A stretch of 19,220 nt of DNA from assembly GCA_913009315.1 (NCBI GenBank), contig CAJVZA010000035.1:1-19220 (forward strand). The letters run 5' to 3'. The stretch is from an uncultured Hippea sp. (GTDB lineage Bacteria; Campylobacterota_A; Desulfurellia; JAADFJ01). Positions 8,573 through 15,446 of this stretch are shown piece by piece. The stretch's first letter is position 1. Every line of letters starts with the position of its first letter. The notes beneath the pieces are model-generated. The model worked only from the letters and a program-made list of their open reading frames with translations, searched no databases and was not told where the DNA came from. The position numbers were made by a program, and so were the translations under genes.

Positions 8573-10250
8573 TTCTCATACCCTCTATACAAAGTTCCAA
8601 ATTTTCATAACCTGCCCATCGATTCTTTTTTATTTTCCATAAGATGTCAGCATGTCTGCCTATTTCCTCTTTATTATTTTCTGCATTAAAGTAAATAGCA
8701 GGGAATATTCTTCCATCTTGAGAGATGCGCATTTTCCAGTGTCCATTTCCAACAATTCTTCTTTCTTCTATAACTATGTTTTTAGAACAGAAAAGCGGCT
8801 CAGGATTCGCATTTCCAAACGGTTTCATCGTATCAATTATGCTGTAGAACTCATTATTTATCTGATTAAAATCAATTTCATCATCATATAATATTTGCCC
8901 TGTCTGATCTATTGCGACGGAATCTGCAGCCTCATTTATTTTATAAGTAAATTTATCAAGTTTACTCTTTTCTATGGATAGACCTACGGCTTGAGGATGT
9001 CCTCCGAAATGCTTCAGCATGTGACCGGTTTTACTTATTAACTCAAAAAGATTTACATTTCTGATGCTTCTTCCCGAACCGGTTGCAATTTTATCGGATG
9101 TTGATATTACTATTGCCGGCCTTGCATATTTTTCTGCAATTCTTCCGGCTACGATACCAATTATTCCCTTATGCCAATCGCCCCATGCAACAATGATCTT
9201 CGCATTGCCAAGCTTAGAAATCTTTTCTTCAGTTTCATTCAAAATTTCGGATTGAAGTTTTTGACGTTTTGTGTTTAGAGCATTAAGTTCTTTTGAATAC
9301 TGACAAATTTCGTTGTCATTCTCACTCAGAAACAGTTTCATAGCAATTTCAGCTGCTCCCATTCTTCCTGCGGCATTTATTCTGGGTGCTACTATAAATC
9401 CTATATCTTTTGTGCTGATTTCGCCTCTGTTTTTCTTTGAGTTAAGCATAGCGCTGATTGCTTTTGATGAGTTTTTCTGTGCAGCTTGTTCGAGACCGTA
9501 TTTGACAATTATTCTGTTTGTGCCCACTAATGGAACTATATCGGCAATTGTTCCAAGTGCCGCTATATCTATATATTGTTTCAGATTGGGCAAATTTGAA
9601 AAACCAATCGAGCGCATATAGGAACGTAAAGCTATAATGAGGTTGAATGCTACACCGGCTCCCGAAGGAGGGAATTCTTCTTTATCGGCAGCATAATCCG
9701 GATGCACAATTGAATACGCCGACGGCATTTTATCCGGTTTTGTATGGTGATCGGTTATTATAACATCAATGCCTAATTCATTTGCAAGTTCAATGGGCTC
9801 TATGCTGCTGATTCCATTGTCTACGGTAATAATAAGCGTGATGCCCTCAGATGAAATCTTTTTTATCTGATTTGAGTTGAGCCCGTATCCCTCACTTAAT
9901 CTATTTGGAATATACCAGTTCGCCTGCACATCTATTGCGCGAAAAAATTTTACCAGTAAAGCGGTTGCAGTTATTCCATCTGCATCATAATCACCATAAA
10001 CCGCAATTTTTTCTTTGTCTGTTATTGCTTTTACAATTCTTTCCACAGACTTTTGCATCCAAACAAATCTGAACGGAGATTCAATATCTTTTAGTTGCGG
10101 TTTTAGAAATAGTTCAGCGTCAACTTTTGTTTTTATATTTCTCTGAATAAGCAGTTTTGCCAGAAGCTCGGAAACTCCTCCGTTCTTGAGTCTTTTCATC
10201 GATTCGGTACTGAAATATTTGATCTGCCAAATCGGCGTTGATCTGTTCAT
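8553..10250 (-). CDS. recJ: Single-stranded-DNA-specific 5'-3' exonuclease RecJ
   Basis: RecJ degrades 5'-ended single-stranded DNA in recombination and repair. The DHH phosphoesterase core shows GDYDADG at 86-92, VDNG at 143-146 and DHH at 167-169. ALGTIADIVPL and RINAAGRMG follow, and the DHHA1 domain has GSGRS and GGHPQAVGLSI. A C-terminal OB-like part includes PFGNANPEP. About 565 residues is normal. I prefer the ATG at 10250 (MNRSTPIW), because the upstream ATG at 10283 adds 11 residues that do not look conserved. Neither start has a strong ribosome site. It is the first gene of a tight recJ-kdsA-lptG run with both junctions overlapping. The two LPS genes have no mechanistic tie to RecJ. 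Confidence 0.94.
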   Translation of the reverse strand: MNRSTPIWQIKYFSTESMKRLKNGGVSELLAKLLIQRNIKTKVDAELFLKPQLKDIESPFRFVWMQKSVERIVKAITDKEKIAVYGDYDADGITATALLVKFFRAIDVQANWYIPNRLSEGYGLNSNQIKKISSEGITLIITVDNGISSIEPIELANELGIDVIITDHHTKPDKMPSAYSIVHPDYAADKEEFPPSGAGVAFNLIIALRSYMRSIGFSNLPNLKQYIDIAALGTIADIVPLVGTNRIIVKYGLEQAAQKNSSKAISAMLNSKKNRGEISTKDIGFIVAPRINAAGRMGAAEIAMKLFLSENDNEICQYSKELNALNTKRQKLQSEILNETEEKISKLGNAKIIVAWGDWHKGIIGIVAGRIAEKYARPAIVISTSDKIATGSGRSIRNVNLFELISKTGHMLKHFGGHPQAVGLSIEKSKLDKFTYKINEAADSVAIDQTGQILYDDEIDFNQINNEFYSIIDTMKPFGNANPEPLFCSKNIVIEERRIVGNGHWKMRISQDGRIFPAIYFNAENNKEEIGRHADILWKIKKNRWAGYENLELCIEGMRNVKNSY

Positions 10251-10321
10251 GCTCTTTGCACTCAGCAAGGACAGACATAACATTTAAAAAGGGATGAATT
10301 TATATTTTCCAAAAATTTTAT

Positions 10322-10358
10322 ACGAAAGGCCGTCTAAGCTATGCGAAGACGGTCTTTC
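10322..10358 (-). terminator. Rho-independent terminator after the ferredoxin gene
   Basis: A 12-bp stem pairs 10324-10335 with 10347-10358 (AGACGG against CCGTCT, extended by CTTTC against GAAAG, one G-T pair). On the minus strand the stem is followed by an A/T-rich stretch containing ATTTTT. It begins a few bases past the ferredoxin stop. Confidence 0.75.
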
Positions 10359-10364
10359 AGTTAA

Positions 10365-10559
10365 TTATTCTTCAGCTGTAATACATTCTACAGGGCAGGC
10401 TTCAACAGCCTCTTGAACCTCATCGTATTCCGCACCCTGAGCATTTATGACAATCGATATACCATCCTGCATCTCGAATACATCAGGTGCCATATCGGCG
10501 CATACGCCGCAACCTATGCATGTTTCTTGATCTACCTCGACTTTGCTTGGTTTTGCCAC
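10365..10559 (-). CDS. Small [4Fe-4S] ferredoxin
   Basis: A soluble electron carrier of 64 residues. CIGCGVC gives C14, C17 and C20, and the downstream ACPVEC gives C55 as the fourth ligand, the single-cluster arrangement of Thermotoga/Desulfovibrio-type ferredoxins. The residue after ADM, a Cys in Thermotoga ferredoxin, is Ala here. An extra cysteine (C59) lies four residues after the last ligand. The start is GTG at 10559, because GGAGGT lies just upstream. A TTG start at 10571 would read the ribosome site as codons. The acidic C terminus is typical. Its partner enzyme is unknown. It lies downstream of tRNA-Phe and ends in a strong terminator. Confidence 0.92.
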   Translation of the reverse strand: MAKPSKVEVDQETCIGCGVCADMAPDVFEMQDGISIVINAQGAEYDEVQEAVEACPVECITAEE

Positions 10560-10627
10560 TTTTACCTCCAAAATTTAATATTAAATTAGTATGTTTCTTA
10601 TAAAAAGCAATTTTATATTTATCAGAA

Positions 10628-10703
10628 TGGTGCCGAGACGTGGAATTGAACCACGGACACAGGGATTTTCAGTCCCTTGCTCTACCAACTGAGCTATCTC
10701 GGC
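10628..10703 (-). tRNA. tRNA-Phe (GAA)
   Basis: The minus strand gives a complete 76-base cloverleaf. Acceptor GCCGAGA pairs with TCTCGGC, followed by TAGCTCAGTTGGTAGAGC for the D arm. The anticodon loop is CTGAAAA with anticodon GAA, and GGTTCAATTCC forms the T loop. A discriminator A and an encoded CCA end it at 10628. Confidence 0.97.
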
Positions 10704-10722
10704 ATTCCTTAAATATGTCGGA

Positions 10723-10750
10723 ATTTTATCAACCATTTTTACCTTGTCAA
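10723..10750 (-). promoter_or_regulatory. Promoter of tRNA-Phe
   Basis: On the minus strand TTGACA (10750-10745) and TAAAAT (10728-10723) are 16 bases apart, and the tRNA begins about 20 bases downstream. The same transcript could continue into the ferredoxin gene. Confidence 0.7.
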
Positions 10751-10775
10751 GAGAGAATAAGATACAATGAGGCTG

Positions 10776-10920
10776 CTGCACAATAAATATCCGCAGAAGC
10801 TAAAGAAAGATTTAGCTAATAGTTAATTTGAAATAGTAACCGGTTGGTTAAAGGCGCTTTTATTAATCCGTAAACGGTCGTTTTGAGTCTTGAACTATTA
10901 TAAGATTTCTATTTCCTGAT
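10776..10920 (+). repeat. Dispersed repeat, copy R1
   Basis: This segment shares blocks in the same order with 19101-19200: CTGCACAATAA, CAGAAG, AAAGAAAG, GATTTAG, a TTTGA block, TAACCGGTT and ATTTCCTGA. The copies are diverged and have small indels. The core around 10834-10850 is a partly decayed version of the palindrome that is perfect in the copy at the right edge of the window. Confidence 0.5.
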
Positions 10921-11016
10921 TTGCAGGAAGCATCTTATCGATTTTTCTTTTAATCCGTAACTTACAGAACAATGGAGGTGCCCTAAAGTCTGAAGCAGCA
11001 GTGTCTATTAATCACA

Positions 11017-11069
11017 ATGAGATCATTGCGCAATAAGCTGTGAATTTGTTTACTGTGCATGGATCTCAT
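11017..11069. repeat. 53-base imperfect hairpin
   Basis: ATGAGATCATTGCGCAATAA (11017-11036) pairs imperfectly with the reverse complement running to GGATCTCAT at 11069. TTGCGCAATAA resembles the CTGCACAATAA block of the dispersed repeat, so this may be another degenerate member. It lies in the 550-base gene-free gap between the two tRNA genes. Confidence 0.45.
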
Positions 11070-11186
11070 AATGTTGAGCATCAATCTATTTTAATTAAAA
11101 GAGAAGTTTGATTTGTTGATAATCCTCGATAGAATCGCACTTACAATTCAAAATACTCTTGATAACACGTGTTTATTGTTATAAAC

Positions 11187-11240
11187 TCTCCTTGCATGCT
11201 ATGCATAAGTTCTCAACAGTTTCAATAACATACAAGGAGA
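11187..11240 (+). promoter_or_regulatory. Leader hairpin upstream of tRNA-Leu that hides a Shine-Dalgarno-like AAGGAGA
   Basis: TCTCCTTG at 11187-11194 is the exact complement of CAAGGAGA at 11233-11240, and ATG/CAT extends the stem to 11198/11229. Released AAGGAGA would sit 8 bases before a TTG at 11249, which opens a 17-codon frame that runs into the tRNA and stops at the TAG of its anticodon arm. The hairpin is plain. A regulatory role is speculation. Confidence 0.4.
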
Positions 11241-11258
11241 ATTATAAATTGGCTAAAA

Positions 11259-11344
11259 GCGAGCGTGGCGGAATTGGTAGACGCGCTAGACTTAGGATCT
11301 AGTAGATTATATCTGTGGGAGTTCAAGTCTCCCCGCTCGCACCA
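11259..11344 (+). tRNA. tRNA-Leu (UAG)
   Basis: An 86-base class II tRNA. Acceptor GCGAGCG pairs with CGCTCGC. The D arm reads GGCGGAATTGGTAGACGC, typical of tRNA-Leu. The anticodon stem CTAGA/TCTAG holds loop CTTAGGA with anticodon TAG. It has a long variable arm, the T loop GTTCAAGTC, discriminator A and an encoded CCA at 11342-11344. Confidence 0.97.
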
Positions 11345-11353
11345 AAAAAATTA

Positions 11354-11863
11354 ATGAAAAGCATCATTTTGATTGGATTTATGGGTTCCGGTAAAACCGA
11401 GACAGGCAAAAAAGTTGCGCAAAAAGGCAATCTGTTATTTTTTGATTCTGATGAAATTATTAAAAAACGCTTTGGAAATATTACCGACTTATTCGGCAAA
11501 AAAGGTGAAAAATATTTTAGAACTCTGGAATACTCTGTAATCAAAGAAATATTTGATAACGATAAACTTTTCGTGCTGTCGGTGGGAGGAGGGGCGTTTT
11601 GTATCAAAAAAACTTCGGAACTACTGTTGAAAAACGGCACGATTTTTTTTCTGGATTGTCCATTTGAGATTTGCTATAAGAGAATAAAACAGAATAACGA
11701 CAGGCCGCTTGTCGGAAATGGAAAAGATTGGCTTCGGGAACTTTACAAAAAAAGAGTTCAATTTTACAAAAATGCGAATTTCAGGATTGATGCGTCGAAA
11801 TCGACGGATGTTGCTGCCAAGGAGATTTTATCAAAATTTGAAAATGAAGCTGTTAATATATAA
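11354..11863 (+). CDS. aroK: Shikimate kinase AroK
   Basis: AroK phosphorylates shikimate at O3 with ATP, step 5 of the common aromatic pathway. From the ATG at 11354 the protein is 169 residues. Walker A is GFMGSGKT with K14. FDSDEIIKK supplies the DxD metal site, YFRTLE the substrate-binding Arg, SVGGGAF the second substrate loop, and NDRPLVG the lid region. A longer frame opening at 11315 would run through the tRNA and is rejected. Only nine A/T bases separate the tRNA CCA from the ATG and no Shine-Dalgarno is visible, so the gene is probably cotranscribed with tRNA-Leu. The 3' end overlaps the next gene by 20 bases. Confidence 0.94.
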   Translation: MKSIILIGFMGSGKTETGKKVAQKGNLLFFDSDEIIKKRFGNITDLFGKKGEKYFRTLEYSVIKEIFDNDKLFVLSVGGGAFCIKKTSELLLKNGTIFFLDCPFEICYKRIKQNNDRPLVGNGKDWLRELYKKRVQFYKNANFRIDASKSTDVAAKEILSKFENEAVNI

Positions 11864-12680
11864 AGCTAACAAAAAAGGTTTGCTGATATCCGAATTCATT
11901 AATGGAAGAGATTGTAATGCGTATATTGATTTGATACGTGATGATTGCAAAAACTCTGAAGAATATGTCACGATTCCAATTCAGGGCTGCAGTTATATCA
12001 ATAAATATAGGTTGAAAAACGATTATGACATAATTTTTATAACGGATGATTTTTATTTTAAAAATCCGGGATATGAATTGTTGAAGATCGAGAGAGAAAA
12101 TTGCTTTGTAATCGTAGTTTCTTCAGGCCTTATGAATGAATTTTATGCTGCAGGAGTTTTTGGCAGACAGAGGACGATTTCTGCAGTTTATGATGAAGTG
12201 AAAAAGGCAATATATTTTGGATCTTTGGATGAAAACGGCATATTATATGCAGATAGAGCTGCGAAATTATTTGGTAAGAGTGGAATTAAAGCGCTTAGCT
12301 TAACCAGAACCGAAATATCAAGAAAAAAATGGGAAATGATTCTGATTGATTCGGTTCTTATGCTGTTTGCAGTATCGGGCAGGAAAACAGTAACGATGAA
12401 TTATAAGATAAAATTAGAAATCAAATCGCTTATATCAGAGATTGTTGCAGTTGTGGAGACCTCCCGTATTGTCGACTTTTCGTTCAGAAACTATGTCGAA
12501 CAGTTTGAAAAGAATATACTTGATTTAAACTGGCTGTCTCAATATGAGTCACGTCTGAGAGAAGAGAACCTGAAATCGAAAGTCAGTCTTCTAAATGGAT
12601 ATATTGCGGAGCTTGGGCGTAGATATGCGGTAAAAACACCAATAAACAATAGTTTGTATCTAATTGCATCTATGAGTTAA
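11844..12680 (+). CDS. Ketopantoate reductase (PanE/ApbA)-like protein with a degraded active site
   Basis: With the ATG at 11844 this 278-residue protein can be laid against E. coli PanE from recalled family sequence. The C-terminal stretch KVSLLNGYIAELGRR, then VKTPINNSLY, matches the PanE helical domain (E. coli EIDYINGFLLRRARAHG). KKWEMILID matches the WRKLAVN helix. However, the Rossmann GxGxxG becomes K7-N9-G12. The catalytic Lys (WxK) becomes Met. The Asn of that helix becomes Asp. The Asn of HNG becomes Ser (VSSG), and the catalytic Glu of TEID becomes Lys. It is intact and full length, so it looks like a maintained pseudoenzyme rather than a broken gene. It overlaps aroK by 20 bases. 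No true panE is in the window. A diverged oxidoreductase of another family is the alternative. Confidence 0.6.
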   Translation: MKLLIYKANKKGLLISEFINGRDCNAYIDLIRDDCKNSEEYVTIPIQGCSYINKYRLKNDYDIIFITDDFYFKNPGYELLKIERENCFVIVVSSGLMNEFYAAGVFGRQRTISAVYDEVKKAIYFGSLDENGILYADRAAKLFGKSGIKALSLTRTEISRKKWEMILIDSVLMLFAVSGRKTVTMNYKIKLEIKSLISEIVAVVETSRIVDFSFRNYVEQFEKNILDLNWLSQYESRLREENLKSKVSLLNGYIAELGRRYAVKTPINNSLYLIASMS

Positions 12681-12710
12681 TGCAAATCTATTGCCAAGAA
12701 CGATTTATCG

Positions 12711-12850
12711 ATTCGCAAACATCTACCGATTGTGATCGGACCGGCATTCTATATGCGAATAGATCGCTGCGCAATAAACAGATTCACAGAAGTTTCCATT
12801 ATCTATAGAAAATCTCATAAAAAGCTGCGGATCTGTTTATTATGCAAATG
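12711..12850. repeat. Nested inverted repeats between convergent genes
   Basis: ATTCGCA (12711-12717) pairs with TGCGAAT (12754-12760) around an inner hairpin CCGATtgtgATCGG (12726-12739). Directly after it, AATAAACAGAT at about 12773-12783 pairs with ATCTGTTTATT at about 12831-12841. CTGCGCAATAAACAG and CACAGAAG match the left end of the dispersed repeat (CTGCACAATAA, CACAGAAG). The segment ends just beyond the stop of the binding-protein gene and may act as a bidirectional termination or repeat element. Confidence 0.45.
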
Positions 12851-12862
12851 TCTTATTACGGC

Positions 12863-13948
12863 TTACGGCGAAAATAAGGCTATCGGTACGAATTTCCCGT
12901 TTTTAACCTCTCTTATTACGGTGGTTCTATATGTTTTACCGTTCTTTATATTTATAATGCCGCTTACGCCGTTAAAATGTCCATTTCTTACGGCTTTGCC
13001 AAGATTTTTTGCATTGAGACCGACCTTGTCTATTGAATTAATAAGATATAGATAGCTATCGGCGGCCAATGCTTCTGCGGAATCAGGCATTTTTCCGTAT
13101 TTCTTTTGAAAAAGCTTCACAAATCGCTTTCCGGATTTTGTTATTGTGATTTTTGGATCATAATCGTCGGTAAAAATAAGACCTTCTACTGCATCTCCTC
13201 CGATTTTTATCAATGAATCGGCGGCAGCTGCGGAGCCTGAAAAGATAGGCGCTTTCCCACCGAGTTCTCTGAACGATCTGGCAAATAGCGCTGTTTCGTT
13301 ATAATATGTCGTCATATAGATAAATGCCGGCTTTATTTCCTTTATTTCTGTAGCAATGGCTGAAAAATCGGTGTCTCCGCTGTTAATATGATATATATCT
13401 AAAATTTTCCCGCCAAGTTTTTTGAAGTCAGCGGTAAAAAGATGCGTCAAACCAATCGAATAGTCCTGGGAGATATCGCTGATTATTACGCCTTTGGAGT
13501 ATTTTACAGCAAGATATTGTGCCATAATATTCGCCTGTATGTCATTGGTAAAACAGACCCTTGCTGTATATTTTTTGTTATCGGTAAGATGCAGTCCGTT
13601 AGCTGAAGGTATAATATCTATGATTTTCTGTTTTTCGGTTAAAGCGAGACCCGCAAGCGCATTCGTTGTAGTGACCGGACCGATAACCGCCTTTACGCCT
13701 TTGTCAATCAGTCGCTCTATTGATAATGCAGCGTTTTCGGGATGACTTGCGTTATCCTCTAAGATCAATTCAATTTTTCTGCCCCTTACAAAAGGTTTCA
13801 TTTTATGTGCAATTTTTATTCCTTTCCACTCTTCCTGTCCCCATGCGGCTACCGGTCCGGTCATAGAAAGATATACTCCTATTTTCAAGTTATCTGATGC
13901 GTAAGCCGGTAAAGAAAAAATCAAAGATATCAACAATATAATAACCAT
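12863..13948 (-). CDS. ABC-type periplasmic substrate-binding protein (LivJ/LivK-like, Peripla_BP_6)
   Basis: A 361-residue secreted binding protein. A short signal peptide (MVIILLISLIFSLPAYA, cleavage after residue 17) leads into LKIGVYLSMTGPVAAWGQEEWKGI, the signature opening of branched-chain amino acid/amide receptors. VKAVIGPVTTTNALA, IIDIIPSANG, GVIISDISQDYSIG and FIYMTTYYNE are the usual lobe strands. SADSLIKIGGDAVEGLIFTDDYDP is the family's conserved C-terminal lobe segment. No Cys follows the signal peptide, so it should be soluble rather than a lipoprotein. GGAGG precedes the ATG. No permease or ATPase gene is adjacent, so it is an orphan receptor here. The ligand is not predictable, with leucine, urea or amide compounds all possible. 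Confidence 0.88.
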   Translation of the reverse strand: MVIILLISLIFSLPAYASDNLKIGVYLSMTGPVAAWGQEEWKGIKIAHKMKPFVRGRKIELILEDNASHPENAALSIERLIDKGVKAVIGPVTTTNALAGLALTEKQKIIDIIPSANGLHLTDNKKYTARVCFTNDIQANIMAQYLAVKYSKGVIISDISQDYSIGLTHLFTADFKKLGGKILDIYHINSGDTDFSAIATEIKEIKPAFIYMTTYYNETALFARSFRELGGKAPIFSGSAAAADSLIKIGGDAVEGLIFTDDYDPKITITKSGKRFVKLFQKKYGKMPDSAEALAADSYLYLINSIDKVGLNAKNLGKAVRNGHFNGVSGIINIKNGKTYRTTVIREVKNGKFVPIALFSP

Positions 13949-13976
13949 AAATCCTCCAAAGGGTTAATATATGTTG

Positions 13977-14003
13977 ATTATATAAAAAATTTTAGGATGT
14001 CAA
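13977..14003 (-). promoter_or_regulatory. Probable promoter of the binding-protein gene
   Basis: On the minus strand TTGACA (14003-13998) and TATAAT (13982-13977) are consensus boxes but only 15 bases apart. Using TAATCA as the -10 box would give 17. The ATG lies about 29 bases downstream. Confidence 0.5.
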
Positions 14004-14157
14004 GAGATTTCTATGAATAAAAATGCATGTTATCGATTTATTTTACGCGCTGTATCATTCCTAAATATTCAATATGATATCTAAAATAGTAACGCAGACA
14101 GGCAACGCACAGGCAGGCAGATTTGAAACTCGGGATGATTATTCATGGATTACCTTA

Positions 14158-14188
14158 ACTGATCGGTTAGTACCTCAAATTTTAATTA
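14158..14188 (-). repeat. Dispersed repeat, copy R3 (partial)
   Basis: Read on the minus strand, 24 bases (14187-14164) are identical to 19150-19173 at the right edge of the window. They include AATTTGAGGTACTAACCG. The palindrome here is ACTAACCGATCAGT, two changes from the perfect ACTAACCGGTTAGT. The CTGCACAATAA end is not seen, so this copy appears partial. Confidence 0.55.
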
Positions 14189-14216
14189 TCAATTCACCTT
14201 ATACGTTAATGTTATC

Positions 14217-14356
14217 ACTCATTGGGCGGCAATAGAAAATATTATCCGGGGCGCTGGAACCTTGCTGCAGCAGCACGGCTGCGCTGGTAAGAACCCGCCC
14301 TACATCTAAAGTGTTTCTCTTGTCGCTGAGATTTGTCTTTAAGGCGTAAAATGAGT
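14217..14356. other. Unassigned GC-rich segment with potential RNA structure
   Basis: In an otherwise AT-rich gap, ACTCATT (14217-14223) pairs with AATGAGT (14350-14356). Directly inside it GGGCGG (14224-14229) pairs with CCGCCC (14295-14300). Within that, GCAGC/GCTGC (14267-14271/14278-14282) and a direct repeat of GCGCTGG (14251-14257, 14281-14287) are visible. No ORF is convincing. Closed ends plus a structured core suggest a non-coding RNA or a palindromic element on either strand. It does not match any riboswitch core I can recall. Confidence 0.3.
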
Positions 14357-14396
14357 TATTAAAATTTACTATAAATAAGTGTAATCGTCTAACAGT

Positions 14397-15302
14397 TTAG
14401 CTTTGATAAATGTTCATTGCTTCATCAACAGATTTTGAATCGAATGTGATAGCACTTATCGCATTGCACATTTTTATCGCCGTTGCGAGATCTTTTTGAT
14501 GTATATTTCTTCCGGTTGCATTTCCGCTTGCACCGCTTATAAAAATCTGATCATGAAGCCGTTGAAAAAATTCTCTTGGATCGGCAGACGAGCCGCCTGC
14601 GCATACAACCTTTGTTTTCCCGGCTGATATTACGGCCTCTTTAAATATCTCTTTTGATTCCTTGCCTTTTTTCTCAGGATAGTTTACCTTTACGAAATCT
14701 GCACCGAGACATGCCGCAATTCCGGTTGCTCCAGCTATAAGATGAGGATCTTTTTCGTCTTTTACGGCTTTGCCCCTCGGGTAGATCCAAAGTATTGCAA
14801 CCAACCCGTTTTGATGCGCTTCGTTCACAATATTTGCCGCTTGCTTAAGCATTTTGTATTCAAATTCACTGCCGATATATATTGTATATCCAACAGCTGC
14901 TATTTTCAGCAAAGATTGTTTTTTAAATCTTGCTACCTTGTCAACTGTCAGCCACTGGTTACTAAAGGGATCAGCCTGTTCTGTTTTTACGAGATTTGTT
15001 TTTGAATTAAGTTTAACAAGATAGGGGATTTCCGGATAATCAAGCCCATATTTTGAAATAAGGCCGAATTGGGTAGCAAAAACGCCTATTTTGCTGCCTT
15101 TTGCAATCTTAAAGAGATGCTCCGGATCGGCATCGTCTTTGCTTATATTTTCGCCATAAAAATCTTTATTGAGGTGTTCAACTTTCTGGTCACCGGCAAA
15201 AAGCATCATCCTTTCGCTGTCTTGAGTGATTAATGTATAATTTTCTATAAACTTAACTCTCTTTTTAAACGGAACATCAGCCGGAATAAACTGTCTTTCC
15301 AT
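14397..15302 (-). CDS. Class I aldolase of the archaeal-type FBA/DhnA (DeoC/LacD) family
   Basis: A 301-residue TIM-barrel Schiff-base aldolase. AGDQKVEHLN (36-45) matches the conserved opening strand of the archaeal class I fructose-bisphosphate aldolase/AroA' group. K205 in GADFVKVNYPE is the expected Schiff-base lysine. AGGSS and GASGNATGRNIHQ form the phosphate-binding loops. Fructose 1,6-bisphosphate cleavage is the simplest role, but relatives make 2-amino-3,7-dideoxyheptulosonate, so the substrate is open. The ATG at 15302 is chosen because GGAGGAG lies just upstream. A start 17 codons earlier would read through that site. It is transcribed divergently from the PLP-homeostasis gene. 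Confidence 0.85.
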   Translation of the reverse strand: MERQFIPADVPFKKRVKFIENYTLITQDSERMMLFAGDQKVEHLNKDFYGENISKDDADPEHLFKIAKGSKIGVFATQFGLISKYGLDYPEIPYLVKLNSKTNLVKTEQADPFSNQWLTVDKVARFKKQSLLKIAAVGYTIYIGSEFEYKMLKQAANIVNEAHQNGLVAILWIYPRGKAVKDEKDPHLIAGATGIAACLGADFVKVNYPEKKGKESKEIFKEAVISAGKTKVVCAGGSSADPREFFQRLHDQIFISGASGNATGRNIHQKDLATAIKMCNAISAITFDSKSVDEAMNIYQS

Positions 15303-15335
15303 TAATCTCCTCCTTATAAATAAGTCTTTCTTCTT

Positions 15336-15364
15336 TTTATATAGATAAAACAAATTTAAGTCAA
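15336..15364 (-). promoter_or_regulatory. Promoter of the class I aldolase gene
   Basis: On the minus strand TTGACT (15364-15359) and TATAAA (15341-15336) are 17 bases apart, followed about 30 bases later by the ribosome site and ATG. Its -35 box is one arm of a palindrome shared with the opposite promoter. Confidence 0.65.
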
Positions 15365-15367
15365 GCG

Positions 15368-15395
15368 TTGACTATGACTTGCAATATTGTAGTAT
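15368..15395 (+). promoter_or_regulatory. Promoter of the yggS-proC pair
   Basis: TTGACT (15368-15373) and TAGTAT (15390-15395) are 16 bases apart, about 50 bases before the TTG start. The -35 box is the second arm of AGTCAAgcgTTGACT (15359-15373), so the two divergent promoters sit back to back with only three bases between their -35 boxes. Confidence 0.6.
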
Positions 15396-15446
15396 TAACA
15401 GGTTGAGCCATACTAACGAAACTATGATTATGTCAGAGGTAACATA

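Noticed and set aside
8166-8642. Plus-strand ORFs over kdsA and the recJ end
   Set aside because: They are antisense shadows of strongly conserved genes, without ribosome sites or recognisable motifs.
10776-11069. CRISPR array in the gap between the tRNAs
   Set aside because: The repeats are few, diverged and not evenly spaced. No cas gene is present.
11315-11353. Upstream start for aroK inside tRNA-Leu
   Set aside because: The extra 13 codons are translated from the tRNA T arm and acceptor. The family N terminus begins exactly at the ATG at 11354.
11709-11843. 45-codon N-terminal extension of the PanE-like gene
   Set aside because: It is the out-of-frame shadow of aroK. The PanE-like alignment starts at the ATG at 11844.
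14217-14356. Firm call as 6S RNA or SRP RNA
   Set aside because: The SRP core GTCAGGTCCGGAAGGAAGC is absent and I cannot confirm a 6S closing stem and bubble. It is left as an unassigned structured segment.
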